From contig CATOSA010000032.1 of assembly GCA_951812315.1 (NCBI GenBank), positions 186,001 through 250,000 of the forward strand: a stretch of 64,000 bases of DNA. The letters are read 5' to 3'. This DNA is from an uncultured Burkholderiales bacterium (GTDB lineage Bacteria > Pseudomonadota > Gammaproteobacteria > Burkholderiales > Eutrophovitaceae). Every line of letters begins with the position of its first letter. Positions within the stretch are counted from its first letter, which is position 1. The notes below the pieces were generated by a model that made no database searches, was not told the origin of the DNA, and worked only from the letters and a program-made list of their open reading frames with translations. The translations under genes were made by a program, and so were the position numbers. This document shows positions 33,996 through 42,445 of the stretch, piece after piece.

Positions 33996-36194
33996 TCAGT
34001 GATTCATTGCCAGCGGCTGTTCATCCAGCGTGCCTGATGCCGCACCAATCAGACACACTTCAACCAGCGCGCCACCTGCTTCAGGGTTGGAGATTCTTAC
34101 TGTACCGTTATTTTCCTCGACGATCTTCTTTACGATCGCCAGCCCGAGTCCGGTACCCCGGGACTTGCTCGTGACATAGGGTTCAAAAACGCGCGTCATC
34201 ATTTGTTCCGGAAAGCCTGGGCCATTGTCCCGGACCGACAACATCGCGCCATTTTCGGTCGCACTTGTACTGACTATGATCTGCGGCTGGCTGGAAATTG
34301 CTACTGCCTGTTCGGCATTTTGCAGCAGATTATGTAAAACCTGTCTGAGCTTCGCGGAGTCGCCTGAAATGGCCGGCAACCCATCAGCGAGTTCAACACT
34401 TAAACGCGGTTTCATTGCTTCATACAAGTCGAGAACATCAAGGACAAGCCCGTTGAGGTCGACCGGTGCAAGGTCGGGGTCGGGCGAACGCGCGTATTCG
34501 CTGAACGCATTGACCATACCCTTGAGTGCCGATACCTGGTTTACGATTGTTTGTGTCGAACGGCTCAGCACGTCCGAATCCGCGACGTCCAGCTTGTCGG
34601 AAAGACGTCTCTGCATGCGCTCTGCTGACAACTGTATCGGCGTCAGAGGATTCTTGATTTCGTGTGCCAGACGTCTGGCGACCTCTCCCCATGCCGCGTA
34701 GCGTTGCGCCTGCAGCAGATTCGTCACATCGTCAAACACGATGACGTAGCCCTTTTCATCGCCTTCGAGTAGCCGCGATCCGCGTAGCAGAAGTACCTGC
34801 TTTCCGGTTTGCGTTTCAACTTCAATCTGTTGTTCCCAGGTAGCCTCATCCTGATCGGCGAATCGGGTACGCGCGACTGCGCCGATGCTGACCAGCTTGG
34901 GCGCATTGTCCTGCCAGTGTTGCATTGACGTGCCGATCAACGGCGTGAGCTTGGCACCAAGAATATTTTCTGCGCTCAGATTGGTTGCGCGCAGTCGAAA
35001 ATGTTCATCGAAGGAAAGTACACCTGCAGACAAGTTTGCCAGCACACTTTCGAGGTACGCCTTGGCAGCCGACAACGCCTCCTGATGTCGTTGCGCAGCT
35101 GTCTGTGCATCGGACAACTGCCGGGTCATTGTGTTGAACGACTCCGTCAACACACCCAGTTCATCATGTCTGTGAACCGGTTGTCGTTGGCTGAAATCGC
35201 CCTGTGCAACTGCGCGCGTACCAGCTGCCAGAAAACCGAGTGGAGCCGACAGACGCTTGCTGAACATGATCGCGAGCAACAGCACTGACAGCAGCGCAAC
35301 GCCGAGCGATAGAGTCAAAGCCAACGTGTACAGGCGCTTGAGCCCGTGTCGCGACAGCGATAACTCCTGATAGTCGCGATACGCTTCCTGGACCATTGCG
35401 GCGTCTCGCGCCAGCTTCTGTGAAACAGGCTGAACCAGCTGCAGTATCTCGGTTTCACCGCTGGGTTGGCTGACCGGTACCGCAACCCGGAGTTGTAACT
35501 GCTGATAGCCGATTTCCTCTACGGCACGATACGACCGGTGCAAGCGCACCTGGCGCAAAATGGATGGGTTGGTCACAACCGGCATCAGTTCTTCGGTATC
35601 CAACCCGGAGAATGCGATGATGGTTCCCTCTGGCGAGAGTAAAGCAGCCTCGTGAACGGCGGCCTGTTCCCTGAGTTGGTTGAGAACCGCGACTCGCGAC
35701 ACGCTGGTTTCATCGGACAGGTGCACCGCCATCGAATCAGCCTTTTGCTCGAGTTCCTGCAAGCCGGTTTCGAGATTGACACGACCCAGATTGAGACCAC
35801 CTTCCAACGCACTGTCGACGCGCACGTCGAACCAGGATTCAATCGAGCCAGCCAGAAACTGCACCGAAATTCCGTACATCAGCACGCCGGGAACGACGGA
35901 TACAAGGGAGAAAACAAACACCAGCCGTAACGTCAACTTCGAACCGAATACGCGCGCCTTGAGACGGCGGCGCATCAAGGCAAATTGAAAGCCGATCAGG
36001 AACATCAGGATCACGACAATTGCGACCCCTAATCCCAACAACAACGGCAAGTGAGTTGCGAACTGACTTGTATCGGTACTGGCGACGGACAGCAGATACA
36101 GCATCGCCACACCGAGAATAAGTGCGACCGCCACAACGTAGCGCATGCTGCGATCCATAAACCACTTGCGTACCCGTATCAGCGCCCGGTTCAT
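33996..36194 (-). CDS. ntrY: NtrY-type membrane sensor histidine kinase
   Basis: A 732-residue sensor kinase. The N-terminus has two membrane helices (YVVAVALILGVAMLYLLSVAS and the next), a third near residue 85-105 (LVFVFSLVSVVPGVLMY), a periplasmic domain, another helix near 290-315, then HAMP, PAS and the kinase core: phosphorylated His in RRLAHEIKNPLTPIQ, N box HNLLQNAEQAV, and the G boxes DNGPGF and GTGLGLAIVKK. ATG 36194 overlaps the stop of the DUF4390 gene (ATGA), so translation is coupled. It should phosphorylate the downstream NtrX. Confidence 0.92.
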   Translation of the reverse strand: MNRALIRVRKWFMDRSMRYVVAVALILGVAMLYLLSVASTDTSQFATHLPLLLGLGVAIVVILMFLIGFQFALMRRRLKARVFGSKLTLRLVFVFSLVSVVPGVLMYGISVQFLAGSIESWFDVRVDSALEGGLNLGRVNLETGLQELEQKADSMAVHLSDETSVSRVAVLNQLREQAAVHEAALLSPEGTIIAFSGLDTEELMPVVTNPSILRQVRLHRSYRAVEEIGYQQLQLRVAVPVSQPSGETEILQLVQPVSQKLARDAAMVQEAYRDYQELSLSRHGLKRLYTLALTLSLGVALLSVLLLAIMFSKRLSAPLGFLAAGTRAVAQGDFSQRQPVHRHDELGVLTESFNTMTRQLSDAQTAAQRHQEALSAAKAYLESVLANLSAGVLSFDEHFRLRATNLSAENILGAKLTPLIGTSMQHWQDNAPKLVSIGAVARTRFADQDEATWEQQIEVETQTGKQVLLLRGSRLLEGDEKGYVIVFDDVTNLLQAQRYAAWGEVARRLAHEIKNPLTPIQLSAERMQRRLSDKLDVADSDVLSRSTQTIVNQVSALKGMVNAFSEYARSPDPDLAPVDLNGLVLDVLDLYEAMKPRLSVELADGLPAISGDSAKLRQVLHNLLQNAEQAVAISSQPQIIVSTSATENGAMLSVRDNGPGFPEQMMTRVFEPYVTSKSRGTGLGLAIVKKIVEENNGTVRISNPEAGGALVEVCLIGAASGTLDEQPLAMNH

Positions 36195-36775
36195 GGCCTC
36201 ACCGTCCATCTGAACCAAGACGACGAAACATCCCACATACTCGAGCCAAATGCGTAGACCTGAAGCGGCTTGGGTAGTCGCGTAGGATCGAGGCGCATGC
36301 GAACCTGCGCCTCATATGCCCGACCTTCGTCGAGCCGGGAATCCGTCAACACGCGCTGCTCCCTGATCCCGCCAAGTACGTCCAACGCGTCTGTGAGTGT
36401 GTCGAAACTTTGCTGCAAAACGCCGTAACTGAGCCGGTACTGGCGCGTAAGCGCGTTGTAGTTAAGCCGGTAGGTTTGCTCGAAGCCGGCAATGCGCTTG
36501 TTGAGAAAATACAGCGTGTACCAGCGGGGATAGATCAGCTCGAACTCAACAACGAAATAGAGCGGGACACCTTTGTTGAGGGCATTCTCCACTGGCGGCG
36601 TGAGACCGATATTGAAGGTCGCGCTTAAATAGTACTCGCCATCATTGCTTGCAAACTCGACTGATTGCACAAAAATGTTGTCGGCTCGGGCCAGGGCGCA
36701 AGACAGCACCAGCCACACACCAACAAGCAACCGTTGCAAATCAGCCCTTTTCGAAAAGGGCATGGAAAAAACCAT
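36191..36775 (-). CDS. DUF4390 protein, periplasmic
   Basis: A roughly 190-residue protein of the DUF4390 family, usually found just before ntrYX as here. A signal peptide (LLVGVWLVLSCALARAD) is followed by family stretches NIFVQSVEFASNDGEYYLSATF, ALNKGVPLYFVVEFELIYPRWYTLYF and RYSLSYGVL-like sequence (RQYRLSYGVLQQSFDTL). Met 36775 and Met 36763 are both possible starts; each lies inside the 3' end of rsmB. The stop overlaps the ntrY start by four bases. Function unknown; the context suggests an accessory of the NtrY sensor. Confidence 0.82.
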   Translation of the reverse strand: MVFSMPFSKRADLQRLLVGVWLVLSCALARADNIFVQSVEFASNDGEYYLSATFNIGLTPPVENALNKGVPLYFVVEFELIYPRWYTLYFLNKRIAGFEQTYRLNYNALTRQYRLSYGVLQQSFDTLTDALDVLGGIREQRVLTDSRLDEGRAYEAQVRMRLDPTRLPKPLQVYAFGSSMWDVSSSWFRWTVRP

Positions 36776-38065
36776 CGTGGTCTTCAGCAGGGAGTAGCAA
36801 TTCCCCTTTGTCGTCCCCAACCGATGCGCGTAGACGCGCATCGGCATGACGAGCGAGGAATCTTTCTACCTGCGCCTGGTTCTCTTCCTGAAACACCGAA
36901 CATGTTACATAAAGCAATTTACCACCGCCCGCGACCACCTTCCACAGCGCTTCGAGCAATCGGCTTTGTTGCCGTGCAAACCCTTGAATATCCCGCTCGC
37001 GTCGCAGCCATTTGACATCGGGATGACGGCGCACGACGCCGGAAGCAGTGCACGGCGCATCCAGCAACACGCGATCGACAGGTTTTCCGTCCCACCAGGT
37101 ATCGAGATCTGCCGCGTCCGCGCAATGCATACGTGCATCATACCCAAGCCTGCCCAGATTCTCGCCGACTCTCTTGAGTCGCTGTGAATCCTTATCCAGT
37201 GCGGTAAGACGAACGTCGGCAAGTTCGAGTATGTGCCCGGTCTTGCCGCCGGGCGCAGCACACGCGTCTACCACCGTCTGGCCAGGCTGCAAGTCAAGCA
37301 AGGGGGGGTGCGTTGCGCACCAGCGTCCTGAACAGACACCATTCCATCTGCAAAGCCCGGTAATTTTTCAACGGATACCGGTGTTTCAAGTCGAATTGCC
37401 GTGGATTGAATTAAATTCGATCCAATCAAATTGGAATCAAGCAAATTGGAATCGATGAAAGTGGAATCAACCTGAGTTCCGGAAAGTCCGTTGTCCGCGA
37501 GCAGGGTCAGATAATCAGCCGGTGCGATGCGACGCCGGTTCACCCGCAGCGTCATCGGCGGATGCTGGTTACCAATCTCCAGAATCTTGTCAGCCTGCCC
37601 GCCCAGTTGCGAACGCAGTTTATCTATCCACCAGCGAGGATATGACAAGCGCGCGACTTCATCCTGTTTTGCCGCATCGGCGATCTCCGTTCTGTTGCGA
37701 AGGTATGCTCGCAGCACCGCATTGGCAAAGGATTTCTGGGGCCGCCCGCAAACCACACTGACACTTTCGACAGCGTGATCAACAACGGCGTAATGCGCAG
37801 CATTGCCGAACTCAAGCTGGTACAACGCGACAAACAGCAAACAACGCAAACGTTCATCTTTTGGTGGCCGCGACGCGAGCTGATCCAGCGCGAAGCGCAG
37901 GTAGCCAAGGTTGCGCAGCGTTCCGTAGCTAAATGCCTGCGCTGCCGAGCGCTCGCGGTCCACCAGAGAAAATCGGCGCAACGCGGCATCTAGCGCGACA
38001 TTCAGGTTCTGTCCTCCAAGAACTGATTGCACCGCTGTTGCTGCGGCCCGCTGAACATTTTGCAC
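36741..38065 (-). pseudogene. rsmB: 16S rRNA m5C967 methyltransferase RsmB, frameshifted
   Basis: RsmB uses S-adenosylmethionine to methylate C967 of 16S rRNA. The first frame (Met 38065) gives the NusB-like domain and MTLRVNRR, ending VSVQDAGAQ followed by a wrong tail. The second frame, from about 37301, gives LLDLQPGQTVVDACAAPGGKTGH, the catalytic PCTASGVVRRHPD and YVTCSVFQEEN. The break is a run of seven C (minus strand, 37299-37305): eight would restore a family-length link, RTPP in place of the usual LAAP. The first half also contains a 15-bp tandem repeat. Since the rest looks constrained, this may be slippage, phase variation or a read error. Confidence 0.87.
37409..37468. repeat. Four 15-bp tandem repeats inside rsmB
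   Basis: On the minus strand the units are GATTCCACTTTCATC, GATTCCAATTTGCTT, GATTCCAATTTGATT and GGATCGAATTTAATT. They add a pentapeptide array (DSTFI, DSNLL, DSNLI, GSNLI) to the linker before the methyltransferase domain. The unit is a multiple of three, so copy number could change without loss of frame. Confidence 0.85.
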
Positions 38066-38121
38066 GCTTGTCAGTTCCTATTGAAGTGCTTCGCCCTCAG
38101 CAATCCAGGTTCGGCAGCTCG

Positions 38122-39051
38122 CTAGCTGTCGAAATGCTGACCGGGATGAAGCGGGAAGCCTCTCAAGAACTCTGCAGCAGGCAATTGTTTGCCGCCGGGC
38201 CGTTGCAAGCGTGTCAGGCGCAGTGCACCATGGCCGCACCCCACGTCAATTCCCGCATCGCTTACAGCGGATATCTCGCCCGCTTTTGCCGACAATCCTG
38301 ATACCAACTCAGCGTCCCAGAATTTCACGACCTGACCTTCGAAAAAAGAGAACGCCGCGGGAAACGGATTGAATGCCCGCACCGCCCGTTCCAATTCAAC
38401 AGCCGGTAGTTTCCAGTCTATACGCGCCTGCTCCCTTTTGATCTTGTGGGCGTACGTTGCGCCTGCAGACGATTGTGGCTGCGCCTGCAGAGCGCCTGAT
38501 TCAATACCTGTCAGTGCGCTCGTTATAGTAAGCGCGCCAAGCGCTGCGAGTTTGTCGTGCAGTGTGGATGAGTTGTCGCGCGCATCGATGTGGACGCGCT
38601 CCATTACAAATACAGGTCCGGTATCAAGTCCTTCTTCCATTTGCATGATGCTGATCCCGGTCTCGCTGTCACCAGCAAGCAAGGCGTGTTGAATCGGAGC
38701 GGCACCGCGCCATCGCGGCAGCAAAGACGCATGGATATTGATACAACCGTACCGGAACAGTTCAAGGACTTCACGCGGCAGGATAAGGCCGTAGGCGGCA
38801 ACAATCATTGCGTCGGCATCGACCCCGGCAATCATGTTTACGAGTTCGGCGTCGCGCAGTGTGGTCGGTTGTTCTACCCTGATTCCATGCGAGACGGCCA
38901 GTTGCTTGACCTCGCTCGCTACCATTTTCATCCCGCGACCGGCAGGCCGATCGGGTTGTGTCAACACCAGTACGATCTGGTGATCGCTATTATGGAGCGC
39001 TTCGAGCGCGACGGCTGCAAATGCTGGTGTGCCGGCAAAGACCAGGCGCAT
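38122..39051 (-). CDS. fmt: Methionyl-tRNA formyltransferase
   Basis: A complete 309-residue Fmt that formylates initiator Met-tRNA with 10-formyltetrahydrofolate. The N-terminal domain begins MRLVFAGTPAFAAVALEAL and carries CINIHASLLPRWRGAAPIQHALLAGD, with the catalytic Asn-His-Asp set and the SLLPRWRG tRNA loop, then GISIMQMEEGLDTG. The C-terminal domain includes FNPFPAAFSFF and ends in a short basic stretch. It lies 25 bases after def and 56 bases before rsmB on the same strand, the usual def-fmt-rsmB order. Confidence 0.96.
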   Translation of the reverse strand: MRLVFAGTPAFAAVALEALHNSDHQIVLVLTQPDRPAGRGMKMVASEVKQLAVSHGIRVEQPTTLRDAELVNMIAGVDADAMIVAAYGLILPREVLELFRYGCINIHASLLPRWRGAAPIQHALLAGDSETGISIMQMEEGLDTGPVFVMERVHIDARDNSSTLHDKLAALGALTITSALTGIESGALQAQPQSSAGATYAHKIKREQARIDWKLPAVELERAVRAFNPFPAAFSFFEGQVVKFWDAELVSGLSAKAGEISAVSDAGIDVGCGHGALRLTRLQRPGGKQLPAAEFLRGFPLHPGQHFDS

Positions 39052-39076
39052 CGAATAGAATCAGCAATCTGGCGCG

Positions 39077-39580
39077 TCAGAGCGCCAGGCGCTCCGCTTT
39101 GCGCATCTTTCTTGCGATCCGCTCCTGTTTCAGTCGAGACAGGTATTCCACAAATACGATGCCCTTCAGGTGATCCATTTCATGCTGGACGCAAACAGCG
39201 CGTACGCCGCGGGCGTCGAATTGAAATCGGTTGCCGTTATCGTCCAGTGCGCTCACACGCACGTTCTCGGAGCGTACTACCCTGTCGAAGACCCCCGGCA
39301 CACTCAGACAACCCTCCTCGCACTCCGCCTCTCCCGACGATTCCAGAATCTCGGGGTTAATCAACACCAGAAGTTCGTCCTTTGCCTCCGAGACATCGAT
39401 GACGATCACCTGCTTGTGGACATCCACCTGAGTTGCAGCGAGACCAACTCCCGGCGCCGCATACATGGTTTCGGCCATGTCTTTAACCAATTGACGGATT
39501 TCCTGATTGACCTCGGTCACCGGTTCAGCAACCGTATTCAGCCGCGGATCGGGATACTTGAGAATGGAAAGTAATGCCAT
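39077..39580 (-). CDS. def: Peptide deformylase
   Basis: A complete 167-residue deformylase that removes the formyl group from nascent proteins. All three metal-site motifs are present: [20 protein letters not shown] (Cys ligand) and QHEMDHLKG (two His ligands and the catalytic Glu). The start [14 protein letters not shown] is standard. It is the first gene of def-fmt-rsmB-DUF4390-ntrY-ntrX and is divergent from the LysM protein, so a promoter should lie in the A+T-rich gap at 39581-39640. Confidence 0.97.
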   Translation of the reverse strand: MALLSILKYPDPRLNTVAEPVTEVNQEIRQLVKDMAETMYAAPGVGLAATQVDVHKQVIVIDVSEAKDELLVLINPEILESSGEAECEEGCLSVPGVFDRVVRSENVRVSALDDNGNRFQFDARGVRAVCVQHEMDHLKGIVFVEYLSRLKQERIARKMRKAERLAL

Positions 39581-39723
39581 AAACCCAGTGAATTTAATAA
39601 ACTATATGAAGAATTTAAACCAAAGTAACCAATTTGGCAGGGTCGTTGCTTACTGGTGAGGGCCCCTTGGCGAGAAACGAAGACAACGAGGACCTTACAG
39701 ATGGGCAAGGCAATTATATATAT

Positions 39724-40785
39724 ATGGTGCTAACCGCGTTCGCCGTGATTGTGACGCCCGGCGAGGTGCCCGCTCAGGACTCACGGGCGACAGCACCACT
39801 GGCACTGACCGAGAACCCACCTTCCCGATACGTCGTTGTCAAAGGTGACACTCTCTGGGACATTTCAGCGCGTTTTCTGCGCGACCCGTGGAGATGGCCT
39901 GATATATGGGGCCTGAACCGTGGTGAAATCAAGAATCCGCACTGGATCTACCCGGGTGACGTTATCATTCTGGACTTCACTGGCGGCACACCCCGTTTGA
40001 GATTTGAAAACGATAACGGCTGGGAGCTTGTTCGCAAGCGCGTCAGTCCTCAAATGCGCACCTCTGCCCTGGGTGGCACACCGATTCCCGCTATTCCGAC
40101 CGAGATGCTGCGCACTTTTGTGTCCAAATCCCGGCTGGTAAGCGAAAATGAACTTGAACTTGCCCCCACCATCGTTTCCGGACTGGACGGGCGATTCGTT
40201 CTCGGCCCCGGTGACACTGCTTACGTGCGCGGTTCAAACGCTCCGGTTGGCGCCCGTCAGTACGTGGTACGGCCGGGTCGTACATTCAAGGATCCCGACA
40301 CCAAGGAAATACTCGGATACGAAGCAATATTTCTCGGCGAAGCCAAAGTCAGAGAGCGTGCCGATATCAGTACGCTGAAGATCACGGGCGCCGTACGCGA
40401 AATCAATCCCGGCGACAAATTACTCAGAGCGACCAGTAACAAGGCCGCGCCGCCTTTCATGCCAAGATCGCCTGGCCGCAAGATGCAGGGCAAGATCGTT
40501 GCCGCAGGCGCTGAAACAGTATCTGAAATCGGCCCATTGCAAGGCGTCGTCCTCAATCTGGGTACGCGCAACGGTCTTGAGGTTGGAAACGTGCTCGAAG
40601 TTTCACGCCTTGGTGACGCCGTACATCCGTTAGATTCGAAAGATCCCCACTTGAAGGTTAAACTTCCGAACGAACGGTATGGCCTGGTCTTCGTCGTAAA
40701 GGTGTATCAATGCCTGTCATACGCACTGGTCATGAATACCAACCGTCCAGTCAAGGTTAACGATTTCGTTCTGACACCCAGGTAA
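39724..40785 (+). CDS. LysM domain protein, periplasmic
   Basis: A 353-residue protein with a LysM peptidoglycan-binding domain directly after the export signal: YVVVKGDTLWDISARFLRDPWRWPDIWGLN and NPHWIYPGDVIIL. The remaining 250 residues are the conserved extension seen in proteins encoded beside dprA in Gammaproteobacteria, some related to the pilus-associated TsaP. The start is uncertain. ATG 39724 gives a weak signal peptide. ATG 39701, with GAGG ten bases upstream, would give a better one (MGKAIIY then the hydrophobic stretch) but is out of frame by two bases across a TA-repeat. A TTG at 39634 is in frame but gives a charged, unsignal-like N-terminus. Confidence 0.82.
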   Translation: MVLTAFAVIVTPGEVPAQDSRATAPLALTENPPSRYVVVKGDTLWDISARFLRDPWRWPDIWGLNRGEIKNPHWIYPGDVIILDFTGGTPRLRFENDNGWELVRKRVSPQMRTSALGGTPIPAIPTEMLRTFVSKSRLVSENELELAPTIVSGLDGRFVLGPGDTAYVRGSNAPVGARQYVVRPGRTFKDPDTKEILGYEAIFLGEAKVRERADISTLKITGAVREINPGDKLLRATSNKAAPPFMPRSPGRKMQGKIVAAGAETVSEIGPLQGVVLNLGTRNGLEVGNVLEVSRLGDAVHPLDSKDPHLKVKLPNERYGLVFVVKVYQCLSYALVMNTNRPVKVNDFVLTPR

Positions 40786-40790
40786 GCAAT

Positions 40791-41870
40791 ATGCAAGCTG
40801 CGGAACTCGAAGCCTGGCTCAGGCTCGGGTTAATTCCGCAGCTGGGTCCGGTCAAATTCAGAATGTTACTGAGCGAGTTTGGCGATCCCGACTCGGCTCT
40901 GTCTGCCGGCACTAACGAGCTCGCCAAAGTGGTCGGTCGCAAGCTGGCCGTTGCGATTACCGATGGGCCCGACGGTGAACTTCTGAGATCCACTCTTCAA
41001 TGGGTATCACGGGAAGAAAATCGACTGTTGACCCTGGCCGACGGCGCCTATCCAAAAGCCCTCCTTGAAATCAGTGATCCTCCTCCAATACTGTATCTCA
41101 AAGGCAATAGCGAACTACTGAACAATGACGCGCTGGGCATCGTTGGCAGCAGAAGTGCTACGCCACAGGGAATCGCGAATGCTGAAGCTTTCGCAAACGA
41201 ATTGTCAGACAGCCGCTTCACGATCGTCAGCGGGATGGCTCTGGGAATCGATGCGGCAGCCCATCGCGGCGGATTGACCGGCCGTTTTTCCTCGATCGCG
41301 GTGGTCGGTACAGGCCTGGACATTGTCTACCCCGCGCGCAACCGGGAACTGGCGCACGACCTGTCGCAAAAAGGTTTGATAATCTCGGAGTTCCCACTAG
41401 GTGTCAGGCCGCTGGCAGCGAACTTTCCGCGCCGCAACCGTCTAATTAGTGGAATCTCTCTTGGCGTACTGGTCGTGGAAGCCGCGGTCAAGAGCGGCTC
41501 GCTGATCACGGCGCGCTACGCACTTGAGCAGGGGCGCGAAGTTTTTGCTGTGCCTGGATCAATCCACTCGACGCTTTCGAAAGGTTGTCACGCGCTTATT
41601 AAACAGGGTGCGAAACTGGTGGAAACCGCGAATGATGTGCTTGTCGAGCTTGGCGAGCAGGAGAGGACAAATAACAAAACATCGGATGGCACGTTGCAGG
41701 GAAGCAAGCCGGAACTACTGGAAGCAATAGGCTTTGATCCGGTTGATCTCGATACAATTTGCGAGCGTGCCAACTTGACTGCCGAGAAAGCATCGGCGAT
41801 GCTGTTGGAACTGGAACTGAACGGCGAACTTGCACGATTACCCGGCGGCACGTTCCAGCGCATACGCTAG
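40791..41870 (+). CDS. dprA: DNA-processing protein DprA (Smf)
   Basis: A 359-residue DprA, which protects incoming single-stranded DNA and loads RecA during transformation. The Rossmann-like core is clear: ALGIVGSRSATPQG, SGMALGIDAAAHRGGL, AVVGTGLDIVYPARN, SEFPLG and FPRRNRLISGIS. An N-terminal SAM-like region and a C-terminal winged-helix DML1-like domain (PELLEAIGFDPVDLDTICERANL) are present. It lies five bases after the LysM gene and 34 before smg, in one operon. Confidence 0.95.
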   Translation: MQAAELEAWLRLGLIPQLGPVKFRMLLSEFGDPDSALSAGTNELAKVVGRKLAVAITDGPDGELLRSTLQWVSREENRLLTLADGAYPKALLEISDPPPILYLKGNSELLNNDALGIVGSRSATPQGIANAEAFANELSDSRFTIVSGMALGIDAAAHRGGLTGRFSSIAVVGTGLDIVYPARNRELAHDLSQKGLIISEFPLGVRPLAANFPRRNRLISGISLGVLVVEAAVKSGSLITARYALEQGREVFAVPGSIHSTLSKGCHALIKQGAKLVETANDVLVELGEQERTNNKTSDGTLQGSKPELLEAIGFDPVDLDTICERANLTAEKASAMLLELELNGELARLPGGTFQRIR

Positions 41871-41904
41871 CTATACCGGCGCCACATCTCAGCCTTGGGG
41901 GCTC

Positions 41905-42360
41905 ATGTTCGACATACTCGTTTACCTGGTCGAAAACTATTTTCACAGCGGTGACTTTCCAGATGCAGAAACAATTTCCAAGCGATTATCGGCTGCCGGA
42001 TTCGAAGACGACGACATTTCCGAGGCACTCAACTGGCTGAGCGGATTTGAACAGACAGAACAGGGCAAGGCATCCGAGGCGTTCAACAGCAGTCAGGGGT
42101 TTCGCATTTATGCTGACGAAGAACTATCAAGCCTGACCGCTGACGCCCGTGGCTTTCTGCTCTTTCTGGAAAACTCCGGAATCATCACAGCGCTGCAACG
42201 CGAAATCATCGTTGAACGCATATTGGCGATTGCAGAACCCGGGGTAGACCTCGAAAAAATAAAACTCATCGTATTGATGGTTCTGTGGAATCAGCAGCAA
42301 CCTGTCGAAGGACTTGTACTCGAACTGCTTGCCAGCAGCGAATACAGCAGCCCGCAATAA
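41905..42360 (+). CDS. smg: Smg family protein (DUF494)
   Basis: A 151-residue protein of the Smg/DUF494 family, function not established, normally found between dprA and topA as here. The start is ATG 41905 with GGGGG just upstream, giving MFDILVYLVENYFHSG. The longer frame from 41830 overlaps dprA and adds residues with no family match. The C-terminus LIVLMVLWNQQQ is conserved. Confidence 0.93.
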   Translation: MFDILVYLVENYFHSGDFPDAETISKRLSAAGFEDDDISEALNWLSGFEQTEQGKASEAFNSSQGFRIYADEELSSLTADARGFLLFLENSGIITALQREIIVERILAIAEPGVDLEKIKLIVLMVLWNQQQPVEGLVLELLASSEYSSPQ

Positions 42361-42445
42361 GAATTCCTCTTAGGACCATCAATTGCTTGCCCCGCGGCGA
42401 GCATCTTCTTATCATCACGCCCAATCCTGTTTCCCGGCCGCGCGA

